This document shows, in pieces, positions 41,638-51,747 of a stretch of DNA of 64,000 nucleotides. The notes below the pieces were generated by a model. The model made no database searches and was not told the DNA's origin. It was given only the letters and a program-made list of their open reading frames with translations. This stretch comes from Geitlerinema sp. S16 (GTDB taxonomy: Bacteria; Cyanobacteriota; Cyanobacteriia; Cyanobacteriales; Geitlerinemataceae): the NCBI GenBank assembly GCA_011390275.1, contig JAABST010000002.1:1-64000 (forward strand). Direction: 5' to 3'. A program made the translations under genes and the position numbers. The stretch's first letter is position 1. Each line of letters begins with the position of its first letter.

Positions 41638-44334
41638 ATGGTTTGCCCAAACTCTGCATCTGAACCGTTTCATAACCCATCTGCATCCGATACAGCTAGT
41701 CGTCAGTCGTCTGAGGATAGTGCTTTGTCGTCTCTGTTCGATTTACTTACGGAGGGCAATGATGCTGGTGGCAACGAGACTAATGGCCACGCGACCAATG
41801 GCCACGCGATCGATGGCGGAACGCTAGCCGACCGATCGCCGGACGCACAAGCCTCCACGAACAGCGCCCAGCCTCCGACGGCGGATGGCTCTCAGGATGA
41901 GTCTGAGACTGGGCTTGAGGTTGAGGCTGAATCTGAGACTGGGCTTGAGATTGAGGCTGAATCTGAGACTGAGATTGAGTCTGAGACTGGGCTTGAGGTT
42001 GAGGCTGAAACCGGGATTGAGGTTGAGGCTGAATCTGAGACTGGGATTGAGGTTGAGACTGAGGCTGAGTCGGAGATTGAGGTTGAGACTGAGGCCGAGG
42101 CTAGGATTGAGGCTGAGTCCGAACAATTCGCCTCATCTCGTCTCCCCGACGCCACGCAGCCTAGCCATCCGCCGTCTAATCCTAAGATCAACGCCTCCTC
42201 CCCGGTTCACTCCAGCGGAACGTCACGCCGCGTAAAACTCAGTACGCAAACCCTACGACAACGGACAACGATCGCCGAGTTTGTCGAACCGATCGCGCCC
42301 GTCGCCCCTACACCACCCCAGGCCAAGCCTCCACAATCACCGTCGCCTGCGCCCTCGGCGGCTCCCTCAACACGTCAATATCCGAACCCTCCGACACCGC
42401 CAAGACCTAGCCCCTCAGTCTCTCCGAGTCATGCGATCGTCCCTGCGAGTGAGGCACGACTGGCAGCACTGGAAACCCGGCTAATTGAACTCGAATCGAA
42501 GCTTGACTTTAGTGATAGTTCTGAAGCCAAGGATAAACAGACCAAACTGATGCCGCTGATGGATGAAATCCTTAGCAGCTTGACTCCGACGGCATTGCGT
42601 CAGGAAACGATTCGCAGCATTATCCCGGTGATCGATCGCATCATTATCGAGCGATCGGGACAAAACCCTGAGGCCATGAGTGCGGCAATTGCCGACCTGA
42701 TGCCCCAGGCGATCGCGCGGCAAATTGAATCCGATCCCCACGCGATCGCCGAAGCGGTCGCCCCTGAGATGGCCGAAGCGATCCGCCGCCAAATCGCACT
42801 TAAAAAAGGGGTGTTAGCCGACGCGATTTCGTCCGAGATGGGCGAGGCCATCCGCCGCCAGATTCTCCTCGCACGCGAAGAGATGGTCGATGCACTCTAC
42901 CCCGTCATCGGCAACACGATCACGAAATACATGTCGGAGGAAATCCGCAATATCAACGCGAAGGTCGAGCAAAGCTTCAGTTTTGAGGGGATGACTCGTA
43001 AAATTCGCGCGAAATTACAGGGCGTTTCCGAAGCAGAGCTGATTTTGCGTGATGCCGCCTCGTTTACGGTTAAGGCTGCTTTTTTGATTCATAAAGAATC
43101 TGGCCTCGTGATTGCTGAGGCGCAACAGCCGAATGTGACTCCGCTCGAATCGGACATGATCGGCGGGATGCTGACGGCCATTCGCAGCTTTGCCAATGAC
43201 TGCATTGCCCAAGCGGATGCAGGCAACACGGCGGAACTCAACGAAATTGAGTACGACACCTTTAAGCTGGTGTTGGAAGTTGCTGGGTATTGCTACGTGG
43301 CCTTGGTCGTGAAAGGAGCGATCACGAAATCCTATGTCAATCACATGCGCCTGGTCATGGTGGGGCTGGTTCAGGATTACGGCCCCGCGATCAAAGATTT
43401 TGACGGTGACCCGAGTACGATTCCGGAAGATATTTCGATCAAGATTGCTTCCCTAGTTCCCGATCCAATCAAAATCAGTCAGGAGCAAGCGCAGGCTTCC
43501 AAACATCCCCCGGCATTATTGGTGTTGCTGTTGCTGGGGTTGCTGGGGGGAGTGGTGTTTTGGGCGCGTCAGTCGTGGCAGCACCGGGTTGAGGAAACGG
43601 TATTGCACAAAATTGATACGATTCCTGAGCTGACGGCGTATCAGATTGAAGTGGAAGCCAAAGGTAACCGGCTAGAGCTGGCGGGTGATTTGCCCTCTCG
43701 ATCGCTCCAGGAAAAATTAATTGAAGTGGTGACGCCGCTTGTGCCCGATCGCGAGCTTGTGGATCGCACGCAGCTCACCATCTTTGAACCCGACGAGGCC
43801 ACGATCGCGGCGGAGGTAGACCGACTGACTTCGCTGCTCAACCGGACATTACCCGCCACCGTGGTCACGCACTATCAGGATCGACGGATTACGCTGAAGG
43901 GCTGGGCGGAAGATGAAACCGTTCTCGCTGCGATCGGCAATGCTTTTGAAGCGATTCCCGGCGTGCGATCCGTATCGAGTGCGTTACTGATTGATGCGCC
44001 ACCAGACAAAATCCGGCTGTATTTCGAGCTGGGAGAGACCAACCCGATCGCGATCGGCGAACGCAAGCTGGAATCCATCGAGCGCTTTCTCCGCGAGTTT
44101 CCAGACCTGCAATTGGATGTCATTGGACATGCGGATCGTATCGGCTCAACGGAACACAATCAAAGCCTTTCCCTGGCACGAGCGAATCGAGTTCGCCAAT
44201 TGTTAATCGATCGCGGGATTGACGCCAATCGTCTAACCGCTCGTGGCTCCCTCGACCTACCGCCCGGAATCGATCCGCAACAGTCGCTAGAGTTAAGTCG
44301 CTGTGTTCGCTTTGAAATTCGCGATCGCGACTAG
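41638..44334 (+). CDS. Large OmpA-family membrane protein with Glu-rich repeats and a possible longin/roadblock-like region
   Basis: Repeats ESETGLEVEA; AAFLIHKESGLVIAEAQ...ESDMIGGMLTAIRSFANDCI; TM PPALLVLLLLGLLGGVVFWA; OmpA-like RLYFELGETNPIAIGERKLESIERFLREFPDLQLDVIGHADRIGSTEHNQSLSLARANRVRQLLIDRGID. Confidence 0.85.
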   Translation: MVCPNSASEPFHNPSASDTASRQSSEDSALSSLFDLLTEGNDAGGNETNGHATNGHAIDGGTLADRSPDAQASTNSAQPPTADGSQDESETGLEVEAESETGLEIEAESETEIESETGLEVEAETGIEVEAESETGIEVETEAESEIEVETEAEARIEAESEQFASSRLPDATQPSHPPSNPKINASSPVHSSGTSRRVKLSTQTLRQRTTIAEFVEPIAPVAPTPPQAKPPQSPSPAPSAAPSTRQYPNPPTPPRPSPSVSPSHAIVPASEARLAALETRLIELESKLDFSDSSEAKDKQTKLMPLMDEILSSLTPTALRQETIRSIIPVIDRIIIERSGQNPEAMSAAIADLMPQAIARQIESDPHAIAEAVAPEMAEAIRRQIALKKGVLADAISSEMGEAIRRQILLAREEMVDALYPVIGNTITKYMSEEIRNINAKVEQSFSFEGMTRKIRAKLQGVSEAELILRDAASFTVKAAFLIHKESGLVIAEAQQPNVTPLESDMIGGMLTAIRSFANDCIAQADAGNTAELNEIEYDTFKLVLEVAGYCYVALVVKGAITKSYVNHMRLVMVGLVQDYGPAIKDFDGDPSTIPEDISIKIASLVPDPIKISQEQAQASKHPPALLVLLLLGLLGGVVFWARQSWQHRVEETVLHKIDTIPELTAYQIEVEAKGNRLELAGDLPSRSLQEKLIEVVTPLVPDRELVDRTQLTIFEPDEATIAAEVDRLTSLLNRTLPATVVTHYQDRRITLKGWAEDETVLAAIGNAFEAIPGVRSVSSALLIDAPPDKIRLYFELGETNPIAIGERKLESIERFLREFPDLQLDVIGHADRIGSTEHNQSLSLARANRVRQLLIDRGIDANRLTARGSLDLPPGIDPQQSLELSRCVRFEIRDRD

Positions 44335-44564
44335 GTGCGATCGCTGAAGAACAGCCTAAAACGCCTAGCGAATAAATGTGAACAAAATAGGGCGTAATTC
44401 ACCAAGTCAGATCGAAAAGCTTGATTCTACGCTTGTAGGCGTGTCATATTCTTCTGTCTAATACTAAGGCTCGATAATCCACTATCTAGTCTAAAGACGG
44501 TTATTCTCAAGCAGACACAACACGACGCGCACAGACTTCAGAGAGCAAAAGTTTCGTTATTCTT

Positions 44565-45092
44565 ATGACTGTAATATCTCGAAAGATCACAATGGTTGGT
44601 GACTTTAGCGTCGGTAAAACGAGCTTGATTCGCCGCTATGTGGAAGGAAAATTTGACGATCGCTACCTCTCGACGGTTGGCGTGAAGATCTCACGCCGTA
44701 ATCTCGACCTTCCGAGTGTTGACGGTGCAGACCCTCAAGCGATTCAACTAATTATTTGGGATTTGGAAGGTCAGACTAAATTTAAGTCGATCGCCCCAAC
44801 GTATTTACAAGGTTCAAAAGGAACCATTATCGTTGCGGATATGTCGCGACCGGAGACGATCGAAAGTATCAAAGGTCATATCGATCTGTACCGTAGCGTC
44901 AGCCAAGATGGTGCGATCATCATCGCACTCAATAAAGCCGACCTCTTTGAAGAAAAGAAAAGTCAGGATATTTTGGAGCAGTTAAAACAAACCTATCAAA
45001 CGGATATTATCGAGGCGTATAACACGTCTGCGAAAAGCGGTCAGAACGTGGAGTCACTCTTTATTAAGCTGGCGACGGCCACGCTGAAGTAA
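44565..45092 (+). CDS. Rab/Ras-like small GTPase
   Basis: KITMVGDFSVGKTSLIRRYVEGKFDDRYLSTVGVKI, IWDLEGQTKFKSIAPTYLQGSKGTIIVADMS, IALNKADL, NTSAKSGQNVESLF. Confidence 0.93.
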   Translation: MTVISRKITMVGDFSVGKTSLIRRYVEGKFDDRYLSTVGVKISRRNLDLPSVDGADPQAIQLIIWDLEGQTKFKSIAPTYLQGSKGTIIVADMSRPETIESIKGHIDLYRSVSQDGAIIIALNKADLFEEKKSQDILEQLKQTYQTDIIEAYNTSAKSGQNVESLFIKLATATLK

Positions 45093-45151
45093 CGCGATCG
45101 AGACATGCGATCAGAGTTTTCCCAGCTTGGGTGCGATCGCTTTTGGGGTGA

Positions 45152-45266
45152 TATAGCGTAAGCCGATTGTGTTAGGACACTCTCGTCCAAGCTGAGAACC
45201 GCACTTCGACTCCGCTCAGTGTTCTCAGCTTTTTTGTGAGTCCTAATACAATCGGCTCTTGCTATG
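45152..45266. mobile_element. MITE-like palindromic element A, copy 2
   Basis: TATAGCGTAAGCCGATTGTGTTAGGACACTC...GAGTCCTAATACAATCGGCTCTTGCTATG. Confidence 0.82.
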
Positions 45267-45317
45267 TATCTGAATATATCCAATGCTGGCGAGTCAAGAA
45301 ATAGGGCTGTTCGCCAC

Positions 45318-45358
45318 AAAAAAAGGCGTACAGCTAACTGTTACGCCATCTTTTTTTG
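45318..45358. terminator. Terminator-like hairpin upstream of the rpsN region
   Basis: AAAAAAAGGCGTACAGCTAACTGTTACGCCATCTTTTTTT. Confidence 0.7.
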
Positions 45359-45584
45359 CTTTTGCTTATTCATTGAAAGCCCCTGTCTGTTGTGTCTTGA
45401 AGTGAGCCGTGAGCCTGGTCTCAGGAATTATTCGACGTAAGTGACGTTTTAGAAACGTTACGGACAGGTTTGAAGATGTAAAAAATCACTCAAACTTTTT
45501 CCCATCGTACGCGGCTCGCGTGGGGGTCAATCTTCGACCATACGACCAAAAGCGACCCCGACCCGACGAGCTAAGCGATCGAGA

Positions 45585-45887
45585 CTACCAGCTCGATTTC
45601 ACGACGCCCGGAAGCAGACCTTTGTGCGCCATTTCGCGCAGTTGGTTGCGGCAGAGGCCGAAATCGCGGTAGTAGGCGCGAGGGCGACCGGTAGCCCAGC
45701 AACGGTTACGCACGCGTGTGCGAGAGCTGTTGCGGGGAAGTTGCTGAATCTGGCTGTGAATCGCCATGCGTTCAGTTTGGTTGGGTGCTTTGTCGAACGC
45801 TTCTTTCAGAGCTGCACGCTTTTCTGCGTATTTTTCAACGAGTTTTTTGCGTTTCAGGTGGCGCTCGACCATGCTTTTCTTAGCCAT
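45585..45887 (-). CDS. rpsN: 30S ribosomal protein S14
   Basis: [24 protein letters not shown]...[41 protein letters not shown]. Confidence 0.97.
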   Translation of the reverse strand: MAKKSMVERHLKRKKLVEKYAEKRAALKEAFDKAPNQTERMAIHSQIQQLPRNSSRTRVRNRCWATGRPRAYYRDFGLCRNQLREMAHKGLLPGVVKSSW

Positions 45888-46000
45888 GAATCGGGTTGTA
45901 ATCCTCAAAAGTACGAATCACCAGTTTAATATCATAGGTGATCACTTTGGGTTTGTCTTGGTTTGATTCAAGCTTTCAGGACAAATTGAAGTTTTTGGCG

Positions 46001-48970
46001 TTACGGAGCAAAGCCCAGACGATCGCCGTAATCGAGCAGAATTTCGAGGGTGAGCAAACGATTGCGCCAGGTTTGCACCTGATAGCTGTCGCGCAAACCC
46101 TGAAGCCGCAGCCAGGTATCAAAATCCGTGCGATAGGCTTGCAGGGTCGTTTGGGTCAATGCCCAATTTTCTGCGGTGGGGGATTGCGAGAGCAAGGTGA
46201 AGGCTTCCGATAGCATCAGCGTACGTCCGCGCCACTGTAGCAAGTCGTCGTCATCCATCCAGAGATTGCCCGATCGCATCGCCAGTTCCCATTCCGTTTG
46301 TAGCAGTTCGTAGCGCTGGCGTGCCATCTCGAACGGCTCACGCTCGGGCAGGATATCCGGCGCTCCGCCCTGGGTTTGTCGCAACATCTGCTCTACCTCG
46401 CTTGACAGGGCGGCGGTGGCAAACAGCGCGTAGCCCATGGTCGGTAAATCGCGCAGGGCTTGGAGTTGATCGGTGACGTTGGTGCGATCGAGATCGTGGA
46501 GCCGTACGGACGGGATAATCGGAATCGGGCTGGGTGTTGCCAACAGCGGGCTAACCAGGCTTTCTAAGCGATTGGTATCCTCGGCGTAACTCATCAGCAC
46601 CACCTGATCGATGATGCCCTCGTCAATCCAGGCTTCCCAATGCTGTTGCAGTTTATGGATACGTTCATGGGTCGAGTAGGCAAAGACCGATGTGGACAGC
46701 GTTAGCCCCGGTCGCCGACTGTCGATCCATTCGCGCACCTCGCGTACAAAGGTCGTGATGTTATCGACCCGAAATTGCGTCCACTGCGCCCAAAGATCGC
46801 GATCGCGCGGTGAAATCGTCAGCGGATCAACGCCGGTCAGCGCTTCAAATTGTTCGCGTCCAGCGCTGCCATAGCCGTAGGTTCGTTCCGCGCCGGGATC
46901 TTGGAAGGGATAGCGGATGTAATCGAGCTGGATGCCGTCTACGTCGTAGTTATTAACGATTTCGTCAAGTTCGCGAATCACGAACCAACGGGCTTCCGGG
47001 TTGGCGGGATCGAGGAAGGTTTTACGCGATCCTTGGTGGCGAACGCGTTCCCGGTCGTCGCGGTTCGCCCATTCGGGATGGGCTGCGAGGACAGGGCCGG
47101 GATAGTCGATCGGGTCGCCGACGATCACGTTATGGGCTTCGTTACCCACGGCAAACGCCCAGACCCAGGCGTGAAGTTCCATATTGCGGGCGTGTGCCAG
47201 CTCGACGGCAGCTTGTAGCGGGTCCCAGCCTCGCGTCAGTGGATTTTGGCGGGTGATCGCGCTGGGATAGATCGGGTAGCCCGCGTTAATCGTTTCAAAA
47301 AAGACGGTCGTGATGCCCATGGCTTCGAGCCGATCGAAGAGGCGTTCGAGTCCGGCGGGTGATCCAGCTTCGACGATCGTGCCGCGATCGAGCCAGATGG
47401 CGCGGATTTCGGGCTGGGCGCGTTGGCGATCGTCGGGGTAGCTATCAAGCAGGGCGAGCCGCGCGTCGATCCAGCGATCGCGGGCTTCGCCATAGTCTCC
47501 AGCGGCGACGAGCGCGGGAAATTCGGCGAGGGTTGCCCGTGCTTGATCGAGGACGGTGGCCGTCACGCCGAGGTTGATCGGTTGATCGGGAGCCAGGGCG
47601 ACGATGTATTCACGGTTGCGGCGTGAGATTGAGGTCGAGCGATCGGTCAGGCTGGAATCGGAATCGAGATCGAGATCAGCATCCTCTAAGGCCGCGATCG
47701 TGGTGTTGACCTGTAATGCCTGCGCGGCCTGGGTGGCGCTTTGGACTCGTCCAATCAGCTCGCTCAGTTCCCGCTGCATCTTCATGGCTTCGATCTGAGA
47801 AATGCGGGCATCGCTGCGTTCTACATTTAAACCGGCAGGAGCAACCCGCAAAGCCAAGAGATCCTCGCCCGCCGTGTTGCCGATCGTACTGCCCGCAGGA
47901 TTAAGACTGGGATTAAGGCGAGGATTGGGATTGGGCGCGATCGGCGATCGAGGCGTTGGGGTGAGGGTGTTTGGGCTTGTGTTTGGGCTTGTGTTTGGGT
48001 TTGGGCTTGTATCTATGGAAGTGGAAGGGCGATCAAGCCGGTTGGTGATTGCTGAAATGGGTTCTGTCTCTGTACTCGTGTTGCGCGGTCGAGTATCCGT
48101 CACGATCGGCTGAGTCGAATCGAAGGTGATGCGCGAGGAGGCATCTTCAGCGCGGCTCGGTTGTTGATCGCGAGATTCCGATCGCGTGCTAGTCGGTGCG
48201 GGATCATTCCAGGCAACGGGTTCAAAGTCTGCGTCACCATTCCCCACCTCTAGATCCTGAGAACGGCGCAGTGCCGCCTTAAGCCATGCCACATCGGCAT
48301 CGACGGCGCGATCGTTGCGTCCCCACTCCCAGCCCAAAAAGGTCACCTGGGGCGAAACTCCGACCGCCGTGGCATTTCCGGCCATCTGCCATGCCGCCGC
48401 CGCTTGACTGTCACCGCCCGATAAACTCAAAATTCCACCGTCGGGAATGCGTCCGAGAACATCTTCAGGCATCCAGGCCGCACGACAGGCGGGATCACGA
48501 TCACAGCTCGTCGAGAGTAGACGCATGGCCGCCGAACTCGGCAGTTCATCGAGCCACTGCATCCCGATCGCGTCGCGCAACCCGTCGCGCACACTCCGCG
48601 AGGAGTCTTCTGCAAAGCGTCCGCTGACAATCACCCGTCCGCCGCTGGCGAGCCAGGTCTCGATCGCGCTGGCCTGACGCCGCGAAATGTCTTCGAGATT
48701 GGGTAAAAATAAAACTTTGCTGTCGCCGAGGTCGCTGACATCTTCGACATCATTCCAGTCGAGGGTCTGATAGCCGATATCGGCCGTCTGTAGCCTCTGC
48801 TCGATTTCGTCCCAGTAGCGATCGTTGTCGTTGCTGCGAACTACCGCGATCGGCGATGCGGACAGCGCCGCGCGAGGTTGGATCGCTTCGATCGGTAAGC
48901 CGATCCCGAGAACGGAAAAACCGACGATCGCACGTAGACGATGCCAAGCTGGCAGGGACGAAAAAGGCAT
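46001..48970 (-). CDS. GHL10/DUF187-type glycoside hydrolase-like protein with Asn/Pro low-complexity linker
   Basis: EIRAIWLDRGTIVEAGSPAGLERLFDRLEAMGITTVFFETINAGYPIYPS, NNYDVDGIQLDYIRYPFQDPGAERTYGYG, IDQVVLMSYAEDT. Confidence 0.88.
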   Translation of the reverse strand: MPFSSLPAWHRLRAIVGFSVLGIGLPIEAIQPRAALSASPIAVVRSNDNDRYWDEIEQRLQTADIGYQTLDWNDVEDVSDLGDSKVLFLPNLEDISRRQASAIETWLASGGRVIVSGRFAEDSSRSVRDGLRDAIGMQWLDELPSSAAMRLLSTSCDRDPACRAAWMPEDVLGRIPDGGILSLSGGDSQAAAAWQMAGNATAVGVSPQVTFLGWEWGRNDRAVDADVAWLKAALRRSQDLEVGNGDADFEPVAWNDPAPTSTRSESRDQQPSRAEDASSRITFDSTQPIVTDTRPRNTSTETEPISAITNRLDRPSTSIDTSPNPNTSPNTSPNTLTPTPRSPIAPNPNPRLNPSLNPAGSTIGNTAGEDLLALRVAPAGLNVERSDARISQIEAMKMQRELSELIGRVQSATQAAQALQVNTTIAALEDADLDLDSDSSLTDRSTSISRRNREYIVALAPDQPINLGVTATVLDQARATLAEFPALVAAGDYGEARDRWIDARLALLDSYPDDRQRAQPEIRAIWLDRGTIVEAGSPAGLERLFDRLEAMGITTVFFETINAGYPIYPSAITRQNPLTRGWDPLQAAVELAHARNMELHAWVWAFAVGNEAHNVIVGDPIDYPGPVLAAHPEWANRDDRERVRHQGSRKTFLDPANPEARWFVIRELDEIVNNYDVDGIQLDYIRYPFQDPGAERTYGYGSAGREQFEALTGVDPLTISPRDRDLWAQWTQFRVDNITTFVREVREWIDSRRPGLTLSTSVFAYSTHERIHKLQQHWEAWIDEGIIDQVVLMSYAEDTNRLESLVSPLLATPSPIPIIPSVRLHDLDRTNVTDQLQALRDLPTMGYALFATAALSSEVEQMLRQTQGGAPDILPEREPFEMARQRYELLQTEWELAMRSGNLWMDDDDLLQWRGRTLMLSEAFTLLSQSPTAENWALTQTTLQAYRTDFDTWLRLQGLRDSYQVQTWRNRLLTLEILLDYGDRLGFAP

Positions 48971-49186
48971 GAAATTCAGTCGTACGGTGATGGGTGGAAG
49001 CGCAAGTTATATCTTACGTCTACGGCGAATTTGGCGCTCTTCCCGATACTTTAGCAACGAAATAGGGCTGAATGGAGAGGGCTGAAGCTAGAGAAGCGTC
49101 CTATCGTTCCCACACAGAGCTTCGGAGCGATCCCCCCCAAAAGTTGCAGCATACGTATCCTGTGTAAGTAACGCTGAAACCCCGAA

Positions 49187-51139
49187 TTGCTCCACGGTTC
49201 AAAATCGATAAACCATTACTTCGCATCACTACCCATGATCGTTCTGTTCTCTGGATTTATTGGAACACTATCCGTCATGTCATCCCAGCGCGGCCTCTCA
49301 GATCTCAGCCAAACTTGGGCAAAGTTGGTGTCGATCGCCATTCAATTTACCCACGTTGCGACCATGATTGGATCGGCGATCGTCCTACCCGCTATGCTCC
49401 CGCGATCCGTTGACGCGATCGAACCGGACGAGTCCATCTCACCCGAATCCCAGCCCGTCCGAGCCAATACCGGCATGGTCACCGCTGCCCATCCCCTCGC
49501 AAGTGAAGCCGGGATCATAATCTTGCAGGCGGGCGGGAACGCGATCGATGCCGCGATCGCCACGGCCTTCGCGATTTCGGTCGTAGAGCCATACTCGGCG
49601 GGGATCGGTGGCGGCGGCTTTTTGCTGATCTATGACGCGGCAACCCGCGAGGTTCGATCGCTCGATTTTCGGGAACGCGCCCCGATCGCGGCGACGGCGA
49701 ATATGTATCTCGACGCCGACGGCGAGCCGACCGATGGTAGCCGTAACGGTCACCGCGCTGTGGCCGTTCCGGGAACGGTAGCGGGGCTGTATGAAGCGCA
49801 TCAGCGTTACGGTCGGCTGCCCTGGGCGGCGGTGGTACAACCGGCGATCGTGCTCGCAGAATCCGGCTTTGATCTCGGCGATCGCTTTGTGCGATCGCTC
49901 AACTGGCGATCCGCCACGCTGTTTAACAATCCCGCCGCCCGCGCGGTGTTTAGCCGGGATGCTACAGGCGAGACACCCGAGCCTTACGCCCTGGGCGATC
50001 GTTTCGTACAGCCCGATCTGGCCGCCACCTTGCGACGCCTTGCCGACGATCCAGACGATTTCTATCACGGCCAAACTGCCACCGCGATCGTCGCCGATAT
50101 GGCCGCCAATGGTGGCGTGATCACGCAAGCCGACCTCGATCGCTATGAACCGATCTGGCGCGATCCGGTGTGTGGTTTCTTTCAGCCGGATCAGGCCGAT
50201 TCAGAACAGTTTCGGGTCTGCGCCATGGCTCCACCGTCCTCCGGTGGGGTGCACCTGTTACAGATTCTCAAATTACTCGAACCGCTCGATCTCGCACGCC
50301 AAAGCGCGACCCAAGGGCAGCATCTACTGATCGAAGCGATGAAAATGGCCTACGCCGATCGGGCGCAATATCTCGGTGATCCCGATTTTGTTGACGTGCC
50401 GGTGGCTGAGCTGCTCTCGCCGGAGTATCTTGATCGGCGTCGCGCTGAAATTGAACCCGATCGCGCCCGATCCGCCGATGAAGTTCACGCCGCCGATCCC
50501 GCCTTGCTCGATCGTCTCACGACGGAATCCCGCGATACCAGCCATCTTTCGGTGGTGGATGGCGATCGTAACGCCGTCAGTTTGACATTCACGGTCAACG
50601 GTGGCTTTGGCGCAGGGATCGTCGCTGCTGGAACGGGCATTGTGTTGAACAACGAAATGGATGATTTTTCGATCGCGCCCGGTGTCCCCAACCTGTACGG
50701 CCTGATCGGCGGCGAGGCCAACGCGATCGCCGCACGCAAAACTCCCCTGTCGAGCATGACCCCGACGATCGTCACCGATACCGACGCGAATCTACGCCTG
50801 GTCGTTGGCTCCCCCGGTGGCAGCACGATTATCACGACGGTTTTGCAAATCTTGCTGAATTCACTGGTCTACGATCAAAACATTGCCACTGCGATCGCCG
50901 CGCCCCGGCTCCATCACCAATGGCAGCCGGACACCCTCCGCCTCGAAGCCGACTTCGACCCGGCGATCGTCAGCGACCTGCAAACTCTGGGTCACATGCT
51001 GACGACCGGTGGCCGGTGGGGCAATGCCAACGCGATCGAGGTGATCCCCACCAATACGGCTCCAGCGCTAGGAATTCGCCCCGATCGTCTAGAGGGAGCG
51101 GCTGATCCGCGTGGAGGCGGGATCGCACAGGGCTTTTAG
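49187..51139 (+). CDS. ggt: Gamma-glutamyltransferase
   Basis: GMVTAAHPLASEAGIIILQAGGNAIDAAIATAFAISVVEPYSAGIGGGGFLLIYDA, DTSHLSVVDGDRNAVSLTFTVNGGFG, RLVVGSPGGSTIITTVLQ; start uncertain. Confidence 0.95.
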   Translation: MLHGSKSINHYFASLPMIVLFSGFIGTLSVMSSQRGLSDLSQTWAKLVSIAIQFTHVATMIGSAIVLPAMLPRSVDAIEPDESISPESQPVRANTGMVTAAHPLASEAGIIILQAGGNAIDAAIATAFAISVVEPYSAGIGGGGFLLIYDAATREVRSLDFRERAPIAATANMYLDADGEPTDGSRNGHRAVAVPGTVAGLYEAHQRYGRLPWAAVVQPAIVLAESGFDLGDRFVRSLNWRSATLFNNPAARAVFSRDATGETPEPYALGDRFVQPDLAATLRRLADDPDDFYHGQTATAIVADMAANGGVITQADLDRYEPIWRDPVCGFFQPDQADSEQFRVCAMAPPSSGGVHLLQILKLLEPLDLARQSATQGQHLLIEAMKMAYADRAQYLGDPDFVDVPVAELLSPEYLDRRRAEIEPDRARSADEVHAADPALLDRLTTESRDTSHLSVVDGDRNAVSLTFTVNGGFGAGIVAAGTGIVLNNEMDDFSIAPGVPNLYGLIGGEANAIAARKTPLSSMTPTIVTDTDANLRLVVGSPGGSTIITTVLQILLNSLVYDQNIATAIAAPRLHHQWQPDTLRLEADFDPAIVSDLQTLGHMLTTGGRWGNANAIEVIPTNTAPALGIRPDRLEGAADPRGGGIAQGF

Positions 51140-51385
51140 GCGATAAAAAGCGAATTTATCTCGATCGTCTTGATTGATCAAAACATCCGATCACTCAAGA
51201 ACGACGCCGATAATGAAATTAGCCTATAAGCGCTGCATCGTTCTCAAACTGTACGGTTTGAGGCTTAATGCTACCGAATACAGGTTTAATCAGGAGGATA
51301 AAAGCGGGTGAGGTGCTAGCAACATGTTTTAGACGGACGGTCTAATCAATCAAAGTTTGCCAAACACCATGTTTAACAATAAATT

Positions 51386-51610
51386 ATGTCTCAATTAATG
51401 CTTTTTTTTGGAGCCATCATCGTGTCATGGCTCGTCTTCGCCTGGTTGATGAATGTCGTAAAAACGACGCTCTCAACGGCGCTGATGCTGGCGGCACTGA
51501 TCATGCTGCTGCAAGTTGGCTTCGGGATCGATATGCCAATGCTGATTGACACCATTTTTGCATTGCCCCGAATCTTATTTGATTTGCTGAGCCAAATTTT
51601 TAGCGGATAG
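51386..51610 (+). CDS. Small membrane protein
   Basis: 74-aa highly hydrophobic ORF. Confidence 0.65.
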   Translation: MSQLMLFFGAIIVSWLVFAWLMNVVKTTLSTALMLAALIMLLQVGFGIDMPMLIDTIFALPRILFDLLSQIFSG

Positions 51611-51629
51611 TGGTTCAGCAGAAAGAGCG

Positions 51630-51665
51630 AGACTTTTGAGGTTTTAGAAACCTCAAAGGTCTGAA
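51630..51665. repeat. Dispersed hairpin family 2, copy 3
   Basis: GAGACTTTTGAGGTTTTAGAAACCTCAAAGGTCTGA. Confidence 0.85.
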
Positions 51666-51747
51666 ATCACCGTCTGTGATCTTGGCCGATTGAGAAACAA
51701 CGACGGCTTGCTTGATTCCCAAAAGCGATCGAGTTTATCGATGCACG

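Noticed and set aside
41824-42126. Antisense ORF MFGLSLNPSLGLSLNLNLRLSL...
   Set aside because: It is the complement of the Glu-rich repeat in the OmpA-family gene; repeats keep all frames open
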